DNA of 53,012 nt, taken from contig NZ_JABDHQ010000016.1 in the NCBI RefSeq assembly GCF_018709685.1, positions 1-53,012 on the forward strand, given 5' to 3'. Below are positions 43,194 to 51,439 of the stretch, piece after piece; positions within the stretch are counted from its first letter, which is position 1; the number at the start of each line of letters is the position of its first letter. A program made the position numbers and the translations under genes. Source of the DNA: Akkermansia muciniphila (GTDB lineage: Bacteria > Verrucomicrobiota > Verrucomicrobiia > Verrucomicrobiales > Akkermansiaceae). Below the pieces are notes generated by a model that saw only the letters and a list, made by a program, of their open reading frames with translations, did not search any database and was not told where the DNA came from.

Positions 43194-43403
43194 TTAGGCG
43201 AAAGGCAGGTTCTGCTTGACTGCCCAGACTTGCGTTTCGTCCACCAGAGCCACCTTGCCAAGCTGACGCTTGCGCTTGCTGGATTTCTTCTGGAGGATGT
43301 GGCGCTTACCCTGTTTACGGCGCAGTACCTTGCCCGTGCCGGTAACCTTGAAACGCTTGGCGACTGCCTTGCGGGTTTTGTTGATACCACCTTTGCGGGT
43401 CAT
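43194..43403 (-). CDS. rpmI: 50S ribosomal protein L35
   Basis: 69 residues from ATG 43403; the frame is open upstream but that part overlaps the preceding gene. The basic L35 pattern is visible: KAVAKRFKVTGTGKVLRRKQGKRHILQKKSSKRKRQLG. The first residues (MTRKGGINKTRK) differ from the common MPKMKTHR start but keep the basic character. It lies on the 23S rRNA side of the large subunit. A promoter with only 9 bases between -10 and ATG stands directly upstream, so the mRNA should be almost leaderless. Confidence 0.93.
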   Translation of the reverse strand: MTRKGGINKTRKAVAKRFKVTGTGKVLRRKQGKRHILQKKSSKRKRQLGKVALVDETQVWAVKQNLPFA

Positions 43404-43412
43404 GGTGGAAGG

Positions 43413-43440
43413 AGTATAGGCGCCAATCCGCTCTTGGCAA
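43413..43440 (-). promoter_or_regulatory. Promoter of rpmI-rplT
   Basis: On the minus strand TTGCCA (43440-43435), a 16-base spacer and TATACT (43418-43413), 9 bases before the rpmI ATG. Both hexamers match the sigma-70 consensus at 5 of 6 bases. Confidence 0.6.
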
Positions 43441-43458
43441 GCGGAAAATGGGACTGAA

Positions 43459-45051
43459 TCATTTTTCCGGATAAAATCCGCCTGTTCCCTGCCTGCCCGG
43501 CTCCGGGAAAGAAGGAAGGGAGATGACGCTTTCCCCTGCCGGGACCGCATGGGCGTTTCCGTTGACGTACAGGGTATAGGGCACCGTGCTCCGCACGGCG
43601 ATGCTCTTTTTACCGTCAAAGACAATATCCGTGGTTACGGGGCCGAACGCCAGGCGCCGGATTCCATGCCTCCCCTTCTCCGGGCGCAATCTCCACCGGA
43701 CTTCCCGCCGCGCGGCGCTGACTTCATGAAAGCCCAGCACGTTTTCAATAAACAGGGAAACGGGCCCGAGGGCGGACCACCCGCAGAAATCCGGCCTGAC
43801 GCGGCGCCCGTGCTCAATGGAAGGACGGTTGGCGGAAGGGCTGTAGCACTCCCAGATGGTATGGGGCTCAACTTCATGATAGGTTTTCAGCTGCTGCATG
43901 AGAACCTTTTCCGCCAATTCATCCGCCAGGTCCGTATAGCCGTAGCGTTCCAGCGCCTTGGTCGCCATATAGGCGGTAGGCAGCCAGACGGCCCCGCGCC
44001 AGTAGTTGCCGGTTTCCGCGTCAAAGTCCCTGTCGCTCCTTGCCAGCGTGGGCCAGGGGAAATCTCCGCCGAATTCGCCAGCCTTTTTCACATGCTCCAC
44101 CATGCGGGCGGCCTGCTCCGGGGTGGCCGCCCCGGCCAGCAGCGGCCAGAAGGAGGCGATTGTTTTCACGCGGCAGGGCTTTTTGGAGGCAATGTCCACA
44201 TCATAGTAAAAACCGTCTTCCTCATCCCAGTACAGTTCATTGATTTTTCCGGCCAGGGCCCGGTACTCCTTTTCCCACGCCAGGGCTTCTTCCTTTTTCC
44301 CCAGGGAAGAATACAGTTTGCCGATGCAAAGGGCGGACAGAGCCTGCTGGGAAATGGCATCCACCCACAGGATCTTGTCATAGCCGCCGGAATCACGCCC
44401 GCGCGGCGTATTGTCCATCCCGCTGGCTCCCCCTGTCCACGTGAAGCCCTCCCGGCCAACCACGCCCCGGTGAATGGGATTGCTGCTGTAGGGCACCTTC
44501 TCCCCCTTGGGAGCCGTGTTGAACCAGTGGAAGTGGCTCTGGAGGAACTGCTCCTGGAGAAGGATGGCGTTCACCCGGTCCGTGTCTCCGGAAAACTGGT
44601 AGTTTTCCCATTCAAGCCACGCGAACAGGGGCGGATTGTCCCTCAGGTGGATGCGCAGCGGCGTAGAAGCTCCCCGGTGCATGGGGTAATAGAAATTGTC
44701 CAGGCTTTCCTTGCCGGGAAAGGACTTGGGCGCATATTTGGAAAACAGGGCCATGAAGCAGGTATCCCAAATCCAGATATCCGTTTCATAACAGTTTTCA
44801 TCCAGATAGGGGGAGGCGGGCAGCCCTTCCGGCCCTTTCCTCACCCGGCCAGCGGCAATCTCCCACGTTTTTTCGTACAAGTCCACCAATTCGGCATTGG
44901 GATAAACGGGGAGGGGAATTTCCTCCCTCCATTCCGTGGCGACCGTATCCGCATGAGGAGCAGCCATGGAAAAAGAACCCGGCATAAGAGCCCCGGCCAC
45001 CAGGGCAGCAAGCAGGCTACAGCAATTTGTGGAGATCATCGTCAACCGCAT
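43459..45051 (-). CDS. Secreted (alpha/alpha)6-barrel glycoside hydrolase (GH63/GH37-like)
   Basis: 530 residues from ATG 45051, which opens a signal peptide (MRLTMISTNCCSLLAALVAG). An ATG at 45039 is also possible and would sit 16 bases after a TATACC. The body shows the toroid pattern of GH63/trehalase-like enzymes: WIWDTCFMALFSKYAP, NPPLFAWLEWENYQF, a GYDKILWVDAISQQALSAL segment and ETGNYWRGAVWLPTAYMATKAL. EVEPHTIWECYSP and GRRVRPDFCGWSALGP follow, with Asp/Glu residues at likely catalytic positions. The substrate (alpha-glucoside, mannosyl or similar) is not determined. It could help degrade host or dietary glycans. It is 55 bases upstream of rpmI but has its own likely promoter. Confidence 0.8.
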   Translation of the reverse strand: MRLTMISTNCCSLLAALVAGALMPGSFSMAAPHADTVATEWREEIPLPVYPNAELVDLYEKTWEIAAGRVRKGPEGLPASPYLDENCYETDIWIWDTCFMALFSKYAPKSFPGKESLDNFYYPMHRGASTPLRIHLRDNPPLFAWLEWENYQFSGDTDRVNAILLQEQFLQSHFHWFNTAPKGEKVPYSSNPIHRGVVGREGFTWTGGASGMDNTPRGRDSGGYDKILWVDAISQQALSALCIGKLYSSLGKKEEALAWEKEYRALAGKINELYWDEEDGFYYDVDIASKKPCRVKTIASFWPLLAGAATPEQAARMVEHVKKAGEFGGDFPWPTLARSDRDFDAETGNYWRGAVWLPTAYMATKALERYGYTDLADELAEKVLMQQLKTYHEVEPHTIWECYSPSANRPSIEHGRRVRPDFCGWSALGPVSLFIENVLGFHEVSAARREVRWRLRPEKGRHGIRRLAFGPVTTDIVFDGKKSIAVRSTVPYTLYVNGNAHAVPAGESVISLPSFPEPGRQGTGGFYPEK

Positions 45052-45272
45052 GAAGGGTATACGCCCGCCGGGCGGCAATTCATTCACGGCCTTTCCTTCT
45101 TTTTCCCGCGGGCGCCCTTCACTCCGGCCCAGCACAAGGCGCTCCGATTCCGGCAGACAACAAATGCGCCCTGCCAGGACGCATTAACGTGCAGGAAAAA
45201 GACATCATTTACCCCACCTCCCGTTCCGGAACGCCGGACAACCACGTTCCCGGAGGGAGAACGAGGCATCCC

Positions 45273-47426
45273 TCAAGAAGTGCCCTGCCCTTTTTTACCG
45301 CCTTCACGCATTTGCCTGATTTCATCCCGGATCAGGGCGGCGCGTTCAAACTCCAGATGGGAGGCCGCCTCCTTCATTTCCGCCTCCAGCCTGGCGATGC
45401 GTTCTTCCAGCCCGTACCCGGCCTCGTCTTCCGCCACGCGGAAGGACTCTTCATCCTCCTCTGCGTACAGCTTCAACTGCCCCTGCTCGGACCGGCTCAC
45501 GGTCTGCGGAACAATGCCGTGCTCCCGGTTATACTTCTCCTGGATGCTCCGGCGGTAGTCCGTCAGCTCAATCAGCCGTTTAATGGAATCCGTCATGACA
45601 TCCGCAAACAGGACGCACTCCCCGTTCAAATGGCGCGCGGCGCGGCCCGCCGTCTGCACCAGGGACGTTTCATTGCGCAGGAATCCTTCCTTGTCCGCAT
45701 CCAGAATGCACACCAGGGAGACTTCCGGCAAATCCAGCCCTTCCCTGAGGAGGTTGATGCCCACCAGAACGTCTATCTTCCGCGCGCGCAGGGCACGCAG
45801 GATTTCCACGCGCTCAATGGCGTCCACATCCGCATGGATGTAGGAGACTTTCAGCCCCACCCCCTTCAGGTACTCCGTCAGGTCCTCCGCCGTCTTCTTG
45901 GTCAGCGTCGTGACCAGCACGCGTTCATTTTTGGCAACGCGCTCGTTGCACAAAGCGATCGTCTCGTCAATCTGCCCTTTCAGCGGGCGGATGGTGATCT
46001 TCGGTTCCAGCAGGCCGGTGGGGCGGATAATCTGCTCCACAATCAGTGGGGTGGAACGCTTGGTGGGATCAAACTTCTCCACCGGTTCCGTGGACGGGCT
46101 GGGGGTGACGCGGATGTCCTTGGGGGAGGTGAAGAGAATCCCCTTGAACCCCTCCGGCGCCTTTTCCCCGGACCTGGCGGCGCGGCGCACGGGAATGTAA
46201 GTCCTGTTGTCCGCACGGCAGTTCACCAGCTCAAACGGCCCCGGCGTGGCGGAGGCGTACACGATCTGGTTCTGCCTTTCCATGAACTCATGGAATTTCA
46301 GCGGCCTGTTGTCCAGGGCGCTGGGCAGGCGGAAGCCGTGCTCCACCAGAATGTTTTTCCGGCTGCGGTCCCCTTCGTACATGCCGCCCAGCTGGGGCAC
46401 GGCCACATGGCTTTCATCAATCAGGGTCAGGGAATCCTTGGGGAAGAAGTCCAGCAGGGTGGACGGGGAACTGCCCGGCAGGCGCCCGGAAAGATGGCGG
46501 GAATAGTTCTCAATCCCCTTGCAGAAGCCCAGCTCCTCAATCAGCTCCAGATCGTAATCCGTACGCAGTTTCAGGCGCTGCGCCTCAATGAGGTTCCCAT
46601 GCCTTTCAAACCAGCCCACGCGGTCTTCCAGCTCCTCCCGGATGGCTTTCAGCGCCGCGGCGCGCTTTTCCGGGGCGGCCACGTACTGCTTGGCCGGGAA
46701 AAAGGTATAGCTCCCCAGCCGTTCCCGGACGCGCCCGGAATTGGAATCAATCAGGGAAACCCGCTCCACCTCGTCCCCGAAAAACTCCACGCGGATCGCC
46801 TCCCCTTCCGAGTAGGCGGGGAACACCTCCACCACCTCCCCGCGCACGCGGAACGTGCCGCGGGTAAAATCAAAATCCTGCCGTTCAAACAGGCGCTCCA
46901 CCAGCTGCCGCAGGAACACGTCCCGGTCCATGATGTCCCCCTCACGGATGCGCAGCGTCAGGTTGCGGTAATCCTCCGGCGTAGACAGGCCGTAAATGCA
47001 GGAGACGGACGCCACCACAATCACGTCCCGGCGCGTCATCAGGGAATTCATGGCGTTCAGGCTCAGGCGGTCCAGCTCGTCATTAATGGCGGAATCCTTT
47101 TCAATATAAGTGTCGGAGCTGGCGATGTACGCCTCCGGCTGGTAATAGTCGAAATAGGAAACGTAATAGTCCACCGCGTTATTCGGGAAAAAGCTTTTCA
47201 GCTCCGAATGAAGCTGCGCGGCGAGCGTCTTGTTGTGGGAAATCACCAGCGTGGGCCTGTTCATCCGGGCAATCAGATTCGCCATCGTGAACGTCTTGCC
47301 GCTCCCGGTCACCCCCAGCAGGCCCTGGTGCTTGTTGCCCGCCTCCAGAGACTTGAGCAGCTTGCCGATGGCCTGCTCCTGGTCCCCGGAGGGCTTGAAG
47401 GAGGAATTTAATTCAAAAGACGACAT
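45273..47426 (-). CDS. uvrB: Excinuclease ABC subunit B
   Basis: 717 residues from ATG 47426 (MSSFELNSSFKPSGDQEQAI); an upstream extension of the frame has no family similarity. Walker A is GVTGSGKT at 38-45. The damage-probing beta-hairpin region YVSYFDYYQPEAYIASSDTY, the helicase motifs LIDESHVAVPQLGGMYEGDR and YASATPGPFE, and VGINLLREGLDLPEVSLV are all present. The C-terminal UVR motif (LEFERAALIRDEIRQMRE) binds UvrC. The protein verifies DNA damage in nucleotide excision repair. A TATACT on the same strand ends 13 bases before the start. Slightly longer than E. coli UvrB (673) through an acidic C-terminal insertion. Confidence 0.98.
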   Translation of the reverse strand: MSSFELNSSFKPSGDQEQAIGKLLKSLEAGNKHQGLLGVTGSGKTFTMANLIARMNRPTLVISHNKTLAAQLHSELKSFFPNNAVDYYVSYFDYYQPEAYIASSDTYIEKDSAINDELDRLSLNAMNSLMTRRDVIVVASVSCIYGLSTPEDYRNLTLRIREGDIMDRDVFLRQLVERLFERQDFDFTRGTFRVRGEVVEVFPAYSEGEAIRVEFFGDEVERVSLIDSNSGRVRERLGSYTFFPAKQYVAAPEKRAAALKAIREELEDRVGWFERHGNLIEAQRLKLRTDYDLELIEELGFCKGIENYSRHLSGRLPGSSPSTLLDFFPKDSLTLIDESHVAVPQLGGMYEGDRSRKNILVEHGFRLPSALDNRPLKFHEFMERQNQIVYASATPGPFELVNCRADNRTYIPVRRAARSGEKAPEGFKGILFTSPKDIRVTPSPSTEPVEKFDPTKRSTPLIVEQIIRPTGLLEPKITIRPLKGQIDETIALCNERVAKNERVLVTTLTKKTAEDLTEYLKGVGLKVSYIHADVDAIERVEILRALRARKIDVLVGINLLREGLDLPEVSLVCILDADKEGFLRNETSLVQTAGRAARHLNGECVLFADVMTDSIKRLIELTDYRRSIQEKYNREHGIVPQTVSRSEQGQLKLYAEEDEESFRVAEDEAGYGLEERIARLEAEMKEAASHLEFERAALIRDEIRQMREGGKKGQGTS

Positions 47427-47439
47427 ACGCTGTGCCGCC

Positions 47440-47445
47440 AGTATA
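47440..47445 (-). promoter_or_regulatory. -10 element of uvrB
   Basis: TATACT on the minus strand, 13 bases before the uvrB ATG. The upstream DNA is GC-rich with no good -35 at 17 bases. TTGACA for the divergent gene lies in the same 86-base gap. Confidence 0.4.
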
Positions 47446-47512
47446 ATCCCGCCGCCCCGCCGGGCTAGGACAATGTTTGACAATTCCACCCTGCTGACCC
47501 AGTATATGCGGC

Positions 47513-47893
47513 ATGTACATTCCCACGCAGGAAGAACGGTATGCAAAAAAAGGGTTCGTCTCCCTCATCCTGTGCGTCGTGGTCCCCTCCTGCCTGTACG
47601 TCTCCCTCCTGTCCAAACAGCTCATGATGGTGCGCGGGCATGAATGGGAAGCCATCATGAAAATCTTCCTGGCGTTCACGTACCCGCTGGCGGCGCTCAT
47701 CGCCATGACGGGCATTCCGTTCTTCTGGTGGTCCGTGGGCGTCTCCCTGGCGGTTCACGCGGGAATCATCACCTGGCTGAAGGTGACCCCCCGGCTGTCC
47801 CCTAAAAAGGCCATCTGCATTGCCCTGTGCGTAGGGATGCTGGATTTCCTGTTTGTGAAGATATTCCCCTTTCCGGCGCAAATCATGGGCTGA
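47513..47893 (+). CDS. Small membrane protein of unknown function
   Basis: 126 residues with four hydrophobic segments (about 15-32, 50-65, 68-90 and 100-120). The N-terminus MYIPTQEERYAKKGF is polar. No family motif is recognised. A perfect TTGACA at 47477-47482, with CAGTAT 17 bases further and 7 bases before the ATG, supports expression from this strand. The gene is divergent from uvrB and convergent with the next gene, 40 bases away. Function is unknown. Confidence 0.7.
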   Translation: MYIPTQEERYAKKGFVSLILCVVVPSCLYVSLLSKQLMMVRGHEWEAIMKIFLAFTYPLAALIAMTGIPFFWWSVGVSLAVHAGIITWLKVTPRLSPKKAICIALCVGMLDFLFVKIFPFPAQIMG

Positions 47894-47933
47894 ACCTGCC
47901 GTGCGGAACGCCCGGAGTGTTTCGCCCCCGGGT

Positions 47934-48386
47934 TCAGGACTGTTTTTTAGCCAGGGCAATAATCCGCCTCTTGATTTCGCGCGCCGCTTTTTTGGAATCC
48001 GCCTGGTAGGCCTCATACGTAAAGCACTGCGCCCCGGAGCCGTCGCTGGCGGTCAGCACGAGCTTGGGATAAAACTTGCCCTTCTTCAGGGCTTCCTTCA
48101 CGGGATCAGCCACCGCGAACTTTCCTTCCTTCACCGGAAGATAAACCAGCACGCACCGCTTCCCCACGGCTTCAAGAAACCCCTCCGTCACGCCGGCGGC
48201 CAGCGGGCAGGTGGTGGCCGTGTTGGTATAAAGATAGGCCACGGGCTTCTTTTGCTCCTGCGCCGTTTTCAGCGCCTCTTCCATCCGGTCCGGGGTAAAC
48301 GCGCTTTTGGGGAGCCTGACATCCGCCCGTGAAGGGGGGAATGCGGCCAGAAGACAGACGCTCAACAGGGTAATTAACATTTTCAT
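47934..48386 (-). CDS. Secreted thioredoxin-fold-like protein
   Basis: 150 residues. The signal peptide MKMLITLLSVCLLAAF ends near SRA. The mature part AQEQKKPVAYLYTNTATTCPLAAG reads like the beta1-alpha1 region of thioredoxin-fold proteins (KKPVLVYF-type strand). The usual C-x-x-C is missing and only a lone Cys-Pro remains, so normal disulfide exchange is not expected. The fold assignment is tentative. A near-consensus promoter lies 8 bases upstream of the ATG. An alternative ATG two codons later is possible. Function is unknown. Confidence 0.75.
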   Translation of the reverse strand: MKMLITLLSVCLLAAFPPSRADVRLPKSAFTPDRMEEALKTAQEQKKPVAYLYTNTATTCPLAAGVTEGFLEAVGKRCVLVYLPVKEGKFAVADPVKEALKKGKFYPKLVLTASDGSGAQCFTYEAYQADSKKAAREIKRRIIALAKKQS

Positions 48387-48394
48387 AGGCAGCC

Positions 48395-48423
48395 ACCATA
48401 CGGGCTGCCCCGGGGCATGTCAA
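48395..48423 (-). promoter_or_regulatory. Promoter of the secreted thioredoxin-like gene
   Basis: On the minus strand a perfect TTGACA (48423-48418), a 17-base spacer and TATGGT (48400-48395), 8 bases before the ATG. A nearly leaderless transcript is predicted. Confidence 0.6.
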
Positions 48424-48494
48424 AGACAAAGCCCCCTCCTGTTTAATCTTGAACGCCAGGGCGCGGTATGGCAGAGTGCGCCCAAGCATTCGTC

Positions 48495-48579
48495 GCGCCT
48501 GTGGCGAAATTGGTAGACGCGCCAGACTTAGGATCTGGTGCCGAAAGGCGTACAGGTTCGAGTCCTGCCAGGCGCACCA
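48495..48579 (+). tRNA. tRNA-Leu (anticodon TAG)
   Basis: 85 bases including an encoded CCA. The acceptor is GCGCCTG/CAGGCGC, the anticodon stem is CCAGA/TCTGG with loop CTTAGGA (anticodon TAG), a long variable arm typical of tRNA-Leu is present, and the T-loop is GGTTCGAGTCC. It reads CUN codons. Confidence 0.96.
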
Positions 48580-48722
48580 TTCGCATCATCCATACTTGTT
48601 TCTCTTTCGAGAGCATGTTTAAGAAGAATTGATGAAAAAAGGAAAAGTATCCTACATATCGTTTGGTTGTTCATACGATAAAAATGGGGGGAACTTTTTC
48701 TGATGCGGCATTCCGGGCAGAT

Positions 48723-48750
48723 GCCGGAAAAAATCTCCGGCTTCCTTTTT
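48723..48750 (+). terminator. Possible terminator downstream of tRNA-Leu
   Basis: GCCGGA (48723-48728) and TCCGGC (48736-48741) form a short stem followed by TTCCTTTTT. It is ~145 bases past the tRNA, so the link is uncertain. Confidence 0.45.
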
Positions 48751-48933
48751 CCGTTACCGCCGATTGATAAAACCTTTTGAATCCCCTCTTCTTCCTGCGG
48801 CCTGAGGAAACGCCGCCGGGTTCAAAAACGGGTTCATTTCCTATCACAGTAAAGGAGCCATTACATTCACGGTTTCTTCAGAGGCGAAAACAATGGGAAA
48901 CCGGCATGCAATAAAACCGCGATGCCTTTCCAG

Positions 48934-48957
48934 GATAAATAAACATAATTATTTATC
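48934..48957. promoter_or_regulatory. AT-rich palindromic operator candidate
   Basis: A perfect 9-bp inverted repeat GATAAATAA/TTATTTATC with a 6-base centre ends 41 bases before the next start codon. The size and symmetry suit a dimeric repressor; it is loosely similar to Fur boxes. Confidence 0.4.
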
Positions 48958-48998
48958 ATTAAAAAACTTGCTTCTAACAAAATTCCGCGTTAAGAAAA

Positions 48999-50030
48999 AT
49001 GTGTTCTCTACCCTTCAATACAATGCGTTACTTACTCTCTATTCTGACTATCCTGGCTATCATCGGAAGCGTTTGGTACAATAAAGGCTTGACCAGCGAA
49101 CATCATGCATCAATAGACAAACTTAATGCCAAACTGGAAGAAATACAAACAACTACGGAACCTAAAATTGCTAAAGCGGACAAGCAGCTGAATGAACTGT
49201 TTACGGCAGTTGATCTGGAAAAAGTAGATTATGAGAATAAGCTGGCCGTCATAGAATCCCGCCTGGGAGCCGCCCAGAAGCAACAGGAAGGAAAGGCTAA
49301 ACGCGCTATCGTGCATCGTAAGCTTTCTGCCCAGGAATGGAAGGCTACGCTGGAAGCCTTCGGAACACGCCGGGAGGAAATAGCCAAGTTGCTGATAAAA
49401 AACCGGCGCCAAATAAGTGACAATAACCAGAAGCTGGCCTCCATTATTAAACGGGATACGGATGACATGGCGGAAAGGGAGGATTCCATGAGAAGGTCTG
49501 CCCGGTCATCCCTGTCCAGCGGCCGCGCGGGAGGGAGAGCTACGTCCTATGCCATCATTGAGGCCAAGGAAGCCATGGAAAAGAAGCATCGCAACATGGC
49601 GAAAGCCGTTGCTCTGCAAAACGGCAATCTCATGGATTCCATCCAGAAAATGGAAGGAGAGCTTGTACGGATGGACCGGGCGGAGGAAGAGTTCATGAAA
49701 GCCAATTCCCCGCACAATAAAAATTATGATCCTTCCGGCAGCCAGCTCACTCCTATCAAACCTGCCCATCCGGACATTCTGAATCTACAGAATGAACATA
49801 AAAAGGCACTTGTAAAACTCCAGCGGGACATTGACGCCCTTCAGGAGGCAAAACATGTTTTCCACGAGAAGCTTGTGCGGGAAAGAAAGGAAATCGACAA
49901 GCAGAAGATGGGACTTCAAAACGTTTACCAAGAACGCCTGCGTAACGCCCAATTCACGGGATACGGCGCAATTGGAATCCTGGCCGTGCTCACGCTGATT
50001 TCCTTTTCCTTTACCCACAGATACGTGTGA
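48999..50030 (+). CDS. Coiled-coil protein with N- and C-terminal membrane helices
   Basis: 343 residues from ATG 48999 (an ATG at 49023 directly before the first helix is equally possible). Helix one is MRYLLSILTILAIIGSVWY. A long charged region rich in Lys, Glu, Gln and Leu follows (about 35-310), almost certainly coiled coil, broken by a Ser/Gly/Arg-rich hinge near 165-180 and a Pro/Asn-rich stretch near 235-255. The final helix is GYGAIGILAVLTLISFSF. This helix-coil-helix layout recalls Wzz-type polysaccharide co-polymerases, but the proline-rich Wzz motif is not seen. I do not recognise the family. Composition is AT-richer than the surroundings. Confidence 0.75.
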   Translation: MCSLPFNTMRYLLSILTILAIIGSVWYNKGLTSEHHASIDKLNAKLEEIQTTTEPKIAKADKQLNELFTAVDLEKVDYENKLAVIESRLGAAQKQQEGKAKRAIVHRKLSAQEWKATLEAFGTRREEIAKLLIKNRRQISDNNQKLASIIKRDTDDMAEREDSMRRSARSSLSSGRAGGRATSYAIIEAKEAMEKKHRNMAKAVALQNGNLMDSIQKMEGELVRMDRAEEEFMKANSPHNKNYDPSGSQLTPIKPAHPDILNLQNEHKKALVKLQRDIDALQEAKHVFHEKLVRERKEIDKQKMGLQNVYQERLRNAQFTGYGAIGILAVLTLISFSFTHRYV

Positions 50031-50051
50031 GTTTTTCTCCTTTTCCGAAGC

Positions 50052-51212
50052 TTACCTGAATTTTTTCAGGAAGGGAGCGACGAACGCCGTTCCCAGCCCG
50101 ACCAGGGCAATGAGAGAGAAGGACCACCTCAGTGAGGAAGCATGGGCAATGTGGCCGATGACCGGAGGCCCCAGCAGGAAGCCCAGAAAGCCGATGGTGG
50201 AGACGGAGGCCAGGGCCACGCTGGGAATCATTTTTTTGGATTTTCCCGCCAGGCTGTAGCACAGGGGAACGATGGAGGAGGTACCAAACCCCACCAGCAG
50301 GAAGCCCAGCGTAGCGGACCACAGCATGGGGAACAGGACGGAGACCAGCAGCCCGGAGGCAATGAGGATGCCGCTGGCGCGCAGCACCCGCACGGGGCCG
50401 AAGCGCATCACCATGCGGTCCGCCGTAAAGCGCCCCAGGGCCATGGTGCTCATGAAGGCCACGTACCCCACCTGGACCAGTCCCGGTCCGGGCTGCACCA
50501 CGCTTTCAAAGTATACGCCGCTCCAGTCAAACATGGTCCCCTCGCTCACCATGCTCCCGAAGGCGATCAGGCCGATGACCAGCACATACGCGTCCATGCT
50601 CCGGAACATGCCGCCGCCCTGGGTGGAGGAACGCCGCGCGTCCCGCGGCAGGAGAGTCCGGGAAAATACGGCCAGAATAACCATGCACATCAGGAAAATG
50701 GCGATGAAGTGCGTTTCCGTGGATACCTTCCAGTCCACCATCAGCGCTCCCAGCAGAGCGCCGAAGAATCCCGCCAGGCTCCACAAGCCATGGAACCGCG
50801 CCATGATGCTGCACTGGTACAGCCGCTCCACCCCCACACCCTGCGTATTAACGGATATGTTGGTTAAATTCGCGGCCACTCCAAAGAAAAACAGCCCCGC
50901 CGCCAGTTCCCAGAAGGAGGCCGCCATGCCCAGATAGACGAGCACGGCGGGATAAAAGACGGAAGCCGCCATCAGTATCCTGCGGCTTCCGTAGCGGCCC
51001 ACCAGGTAGCCGGACAGCGCCATGGCGGACATTTGCCCTACTGGAACGGCAAAGAGCACGGAGCCAAGGTTGGCGTCATTCAGCCCCAGCGCCTTCTTGA
51101 TGTCCGGAATACGGCACGCCCAGCTGGCGAATACCAGGCCCTGTAGAAAATAAAAGGTGCTGACCGACAGGCGGTATACGCCCTGCGTCGTTTTGGGAAG
51201 AGGCAGATTCAT
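50052..51212 (-). CDS. MFS transporter (YbjJ/fucose permease-like)
   Basis: 386 residues from ATG 51212 (MNLPLPKTTQGVYRLSVSTF), preceded by GGAA seven bases upstream; the longer frame adds a polar stretch. Twelve hydrophobic segments are visible. RIPDIKKALGLNDANLGSVLF and LSGYLVGRYGSRRIL (motif A region between helices 2 and 3) match the YbjJ/FucP-type MFS branch. The second half repeats the pattern (ALGRFTADRMVMRFGPVRVL). The substrate is unknown; sugar or small-molecule transport is likely from family context. Its end lies 21 bases from the convergent coiled-coil gene. Confidence 0.88.
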   Translation of the reverse strand: MNLPLPKTTQGVYRLSVSTFYFLQGLVFASWACRIPDIKKALGLNDANLGSVLFAVPVGQMSAMALSGYLVGRYGSRRILMAASVFYPAVLVYLGMAASFWELAAGLFFFGVAANLTNISVNTQGVGVERLYQCSIMARFHGLWSLAGFFGALLGALMVDWKVSTETHFIAIFLMCMVILAVFSRTLLPRDARRSSTQGGGMFRSMDAYVLVIGLIAFGSMVSEGTMFDWSGVYFESVVQPGPGLVQVGYVAFMSTMALGRFTADRMVMRFGPVRVLRASGILIASGLLVSVLFPMLWSATLGFLLVGFGTSSIVPLCYSLAGKSKKMIPSVALASVSTIGFLGFLLGPPVIGHIAHASSLRWSFSLIALVGLGTAFVAPFLKKFR

Positions 51213-51385
51213 GCTGGATTTCCGGGTCACGCAAACGCTATCTCCATTCCCTTTCCCTGGCAAGAGAAATCATCTTTCATACAATAAGAATTCATCCGCA
51301 AAAGAGGCGTACAGGCAAGGAATAAGGCTTACAAAGATTCTCCCGCCATGGAATTTTTCAAGGCCTTTCCTTTCTTCCACATAAA

Positions 51386-51417
51386 AAACGCCGCGTTCCC
51401 CACGGAGCACGGCGTTT
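51386..51417 (-). terminator. Rho-independent terminator after nuoA
   Basis: On the minus strand AAACGCCG (51417-51410) pairs with CGGCGTTT (51393-51386), with further inner pairing, followed by a run of T. It lies 22 bases past the nuoA stop. Confidence 0.85.
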
Positions 51418-51439
51418 AATGAAATGGAATAAGGAAAGA

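Larger units (their letters stand above)
48580..48998. other. AT-rich interval after tRNA-Leu
   Basis: 419 bases with no gene. It holds a 6-bp stem GCCGGA/TCCGGC (48723-48741) followed by a T-rich stretch, possibly a terminator for the tRNA transcript. It also holds a perfect AT-rich palindrome at 48934-48957. Confidence 0.5.
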
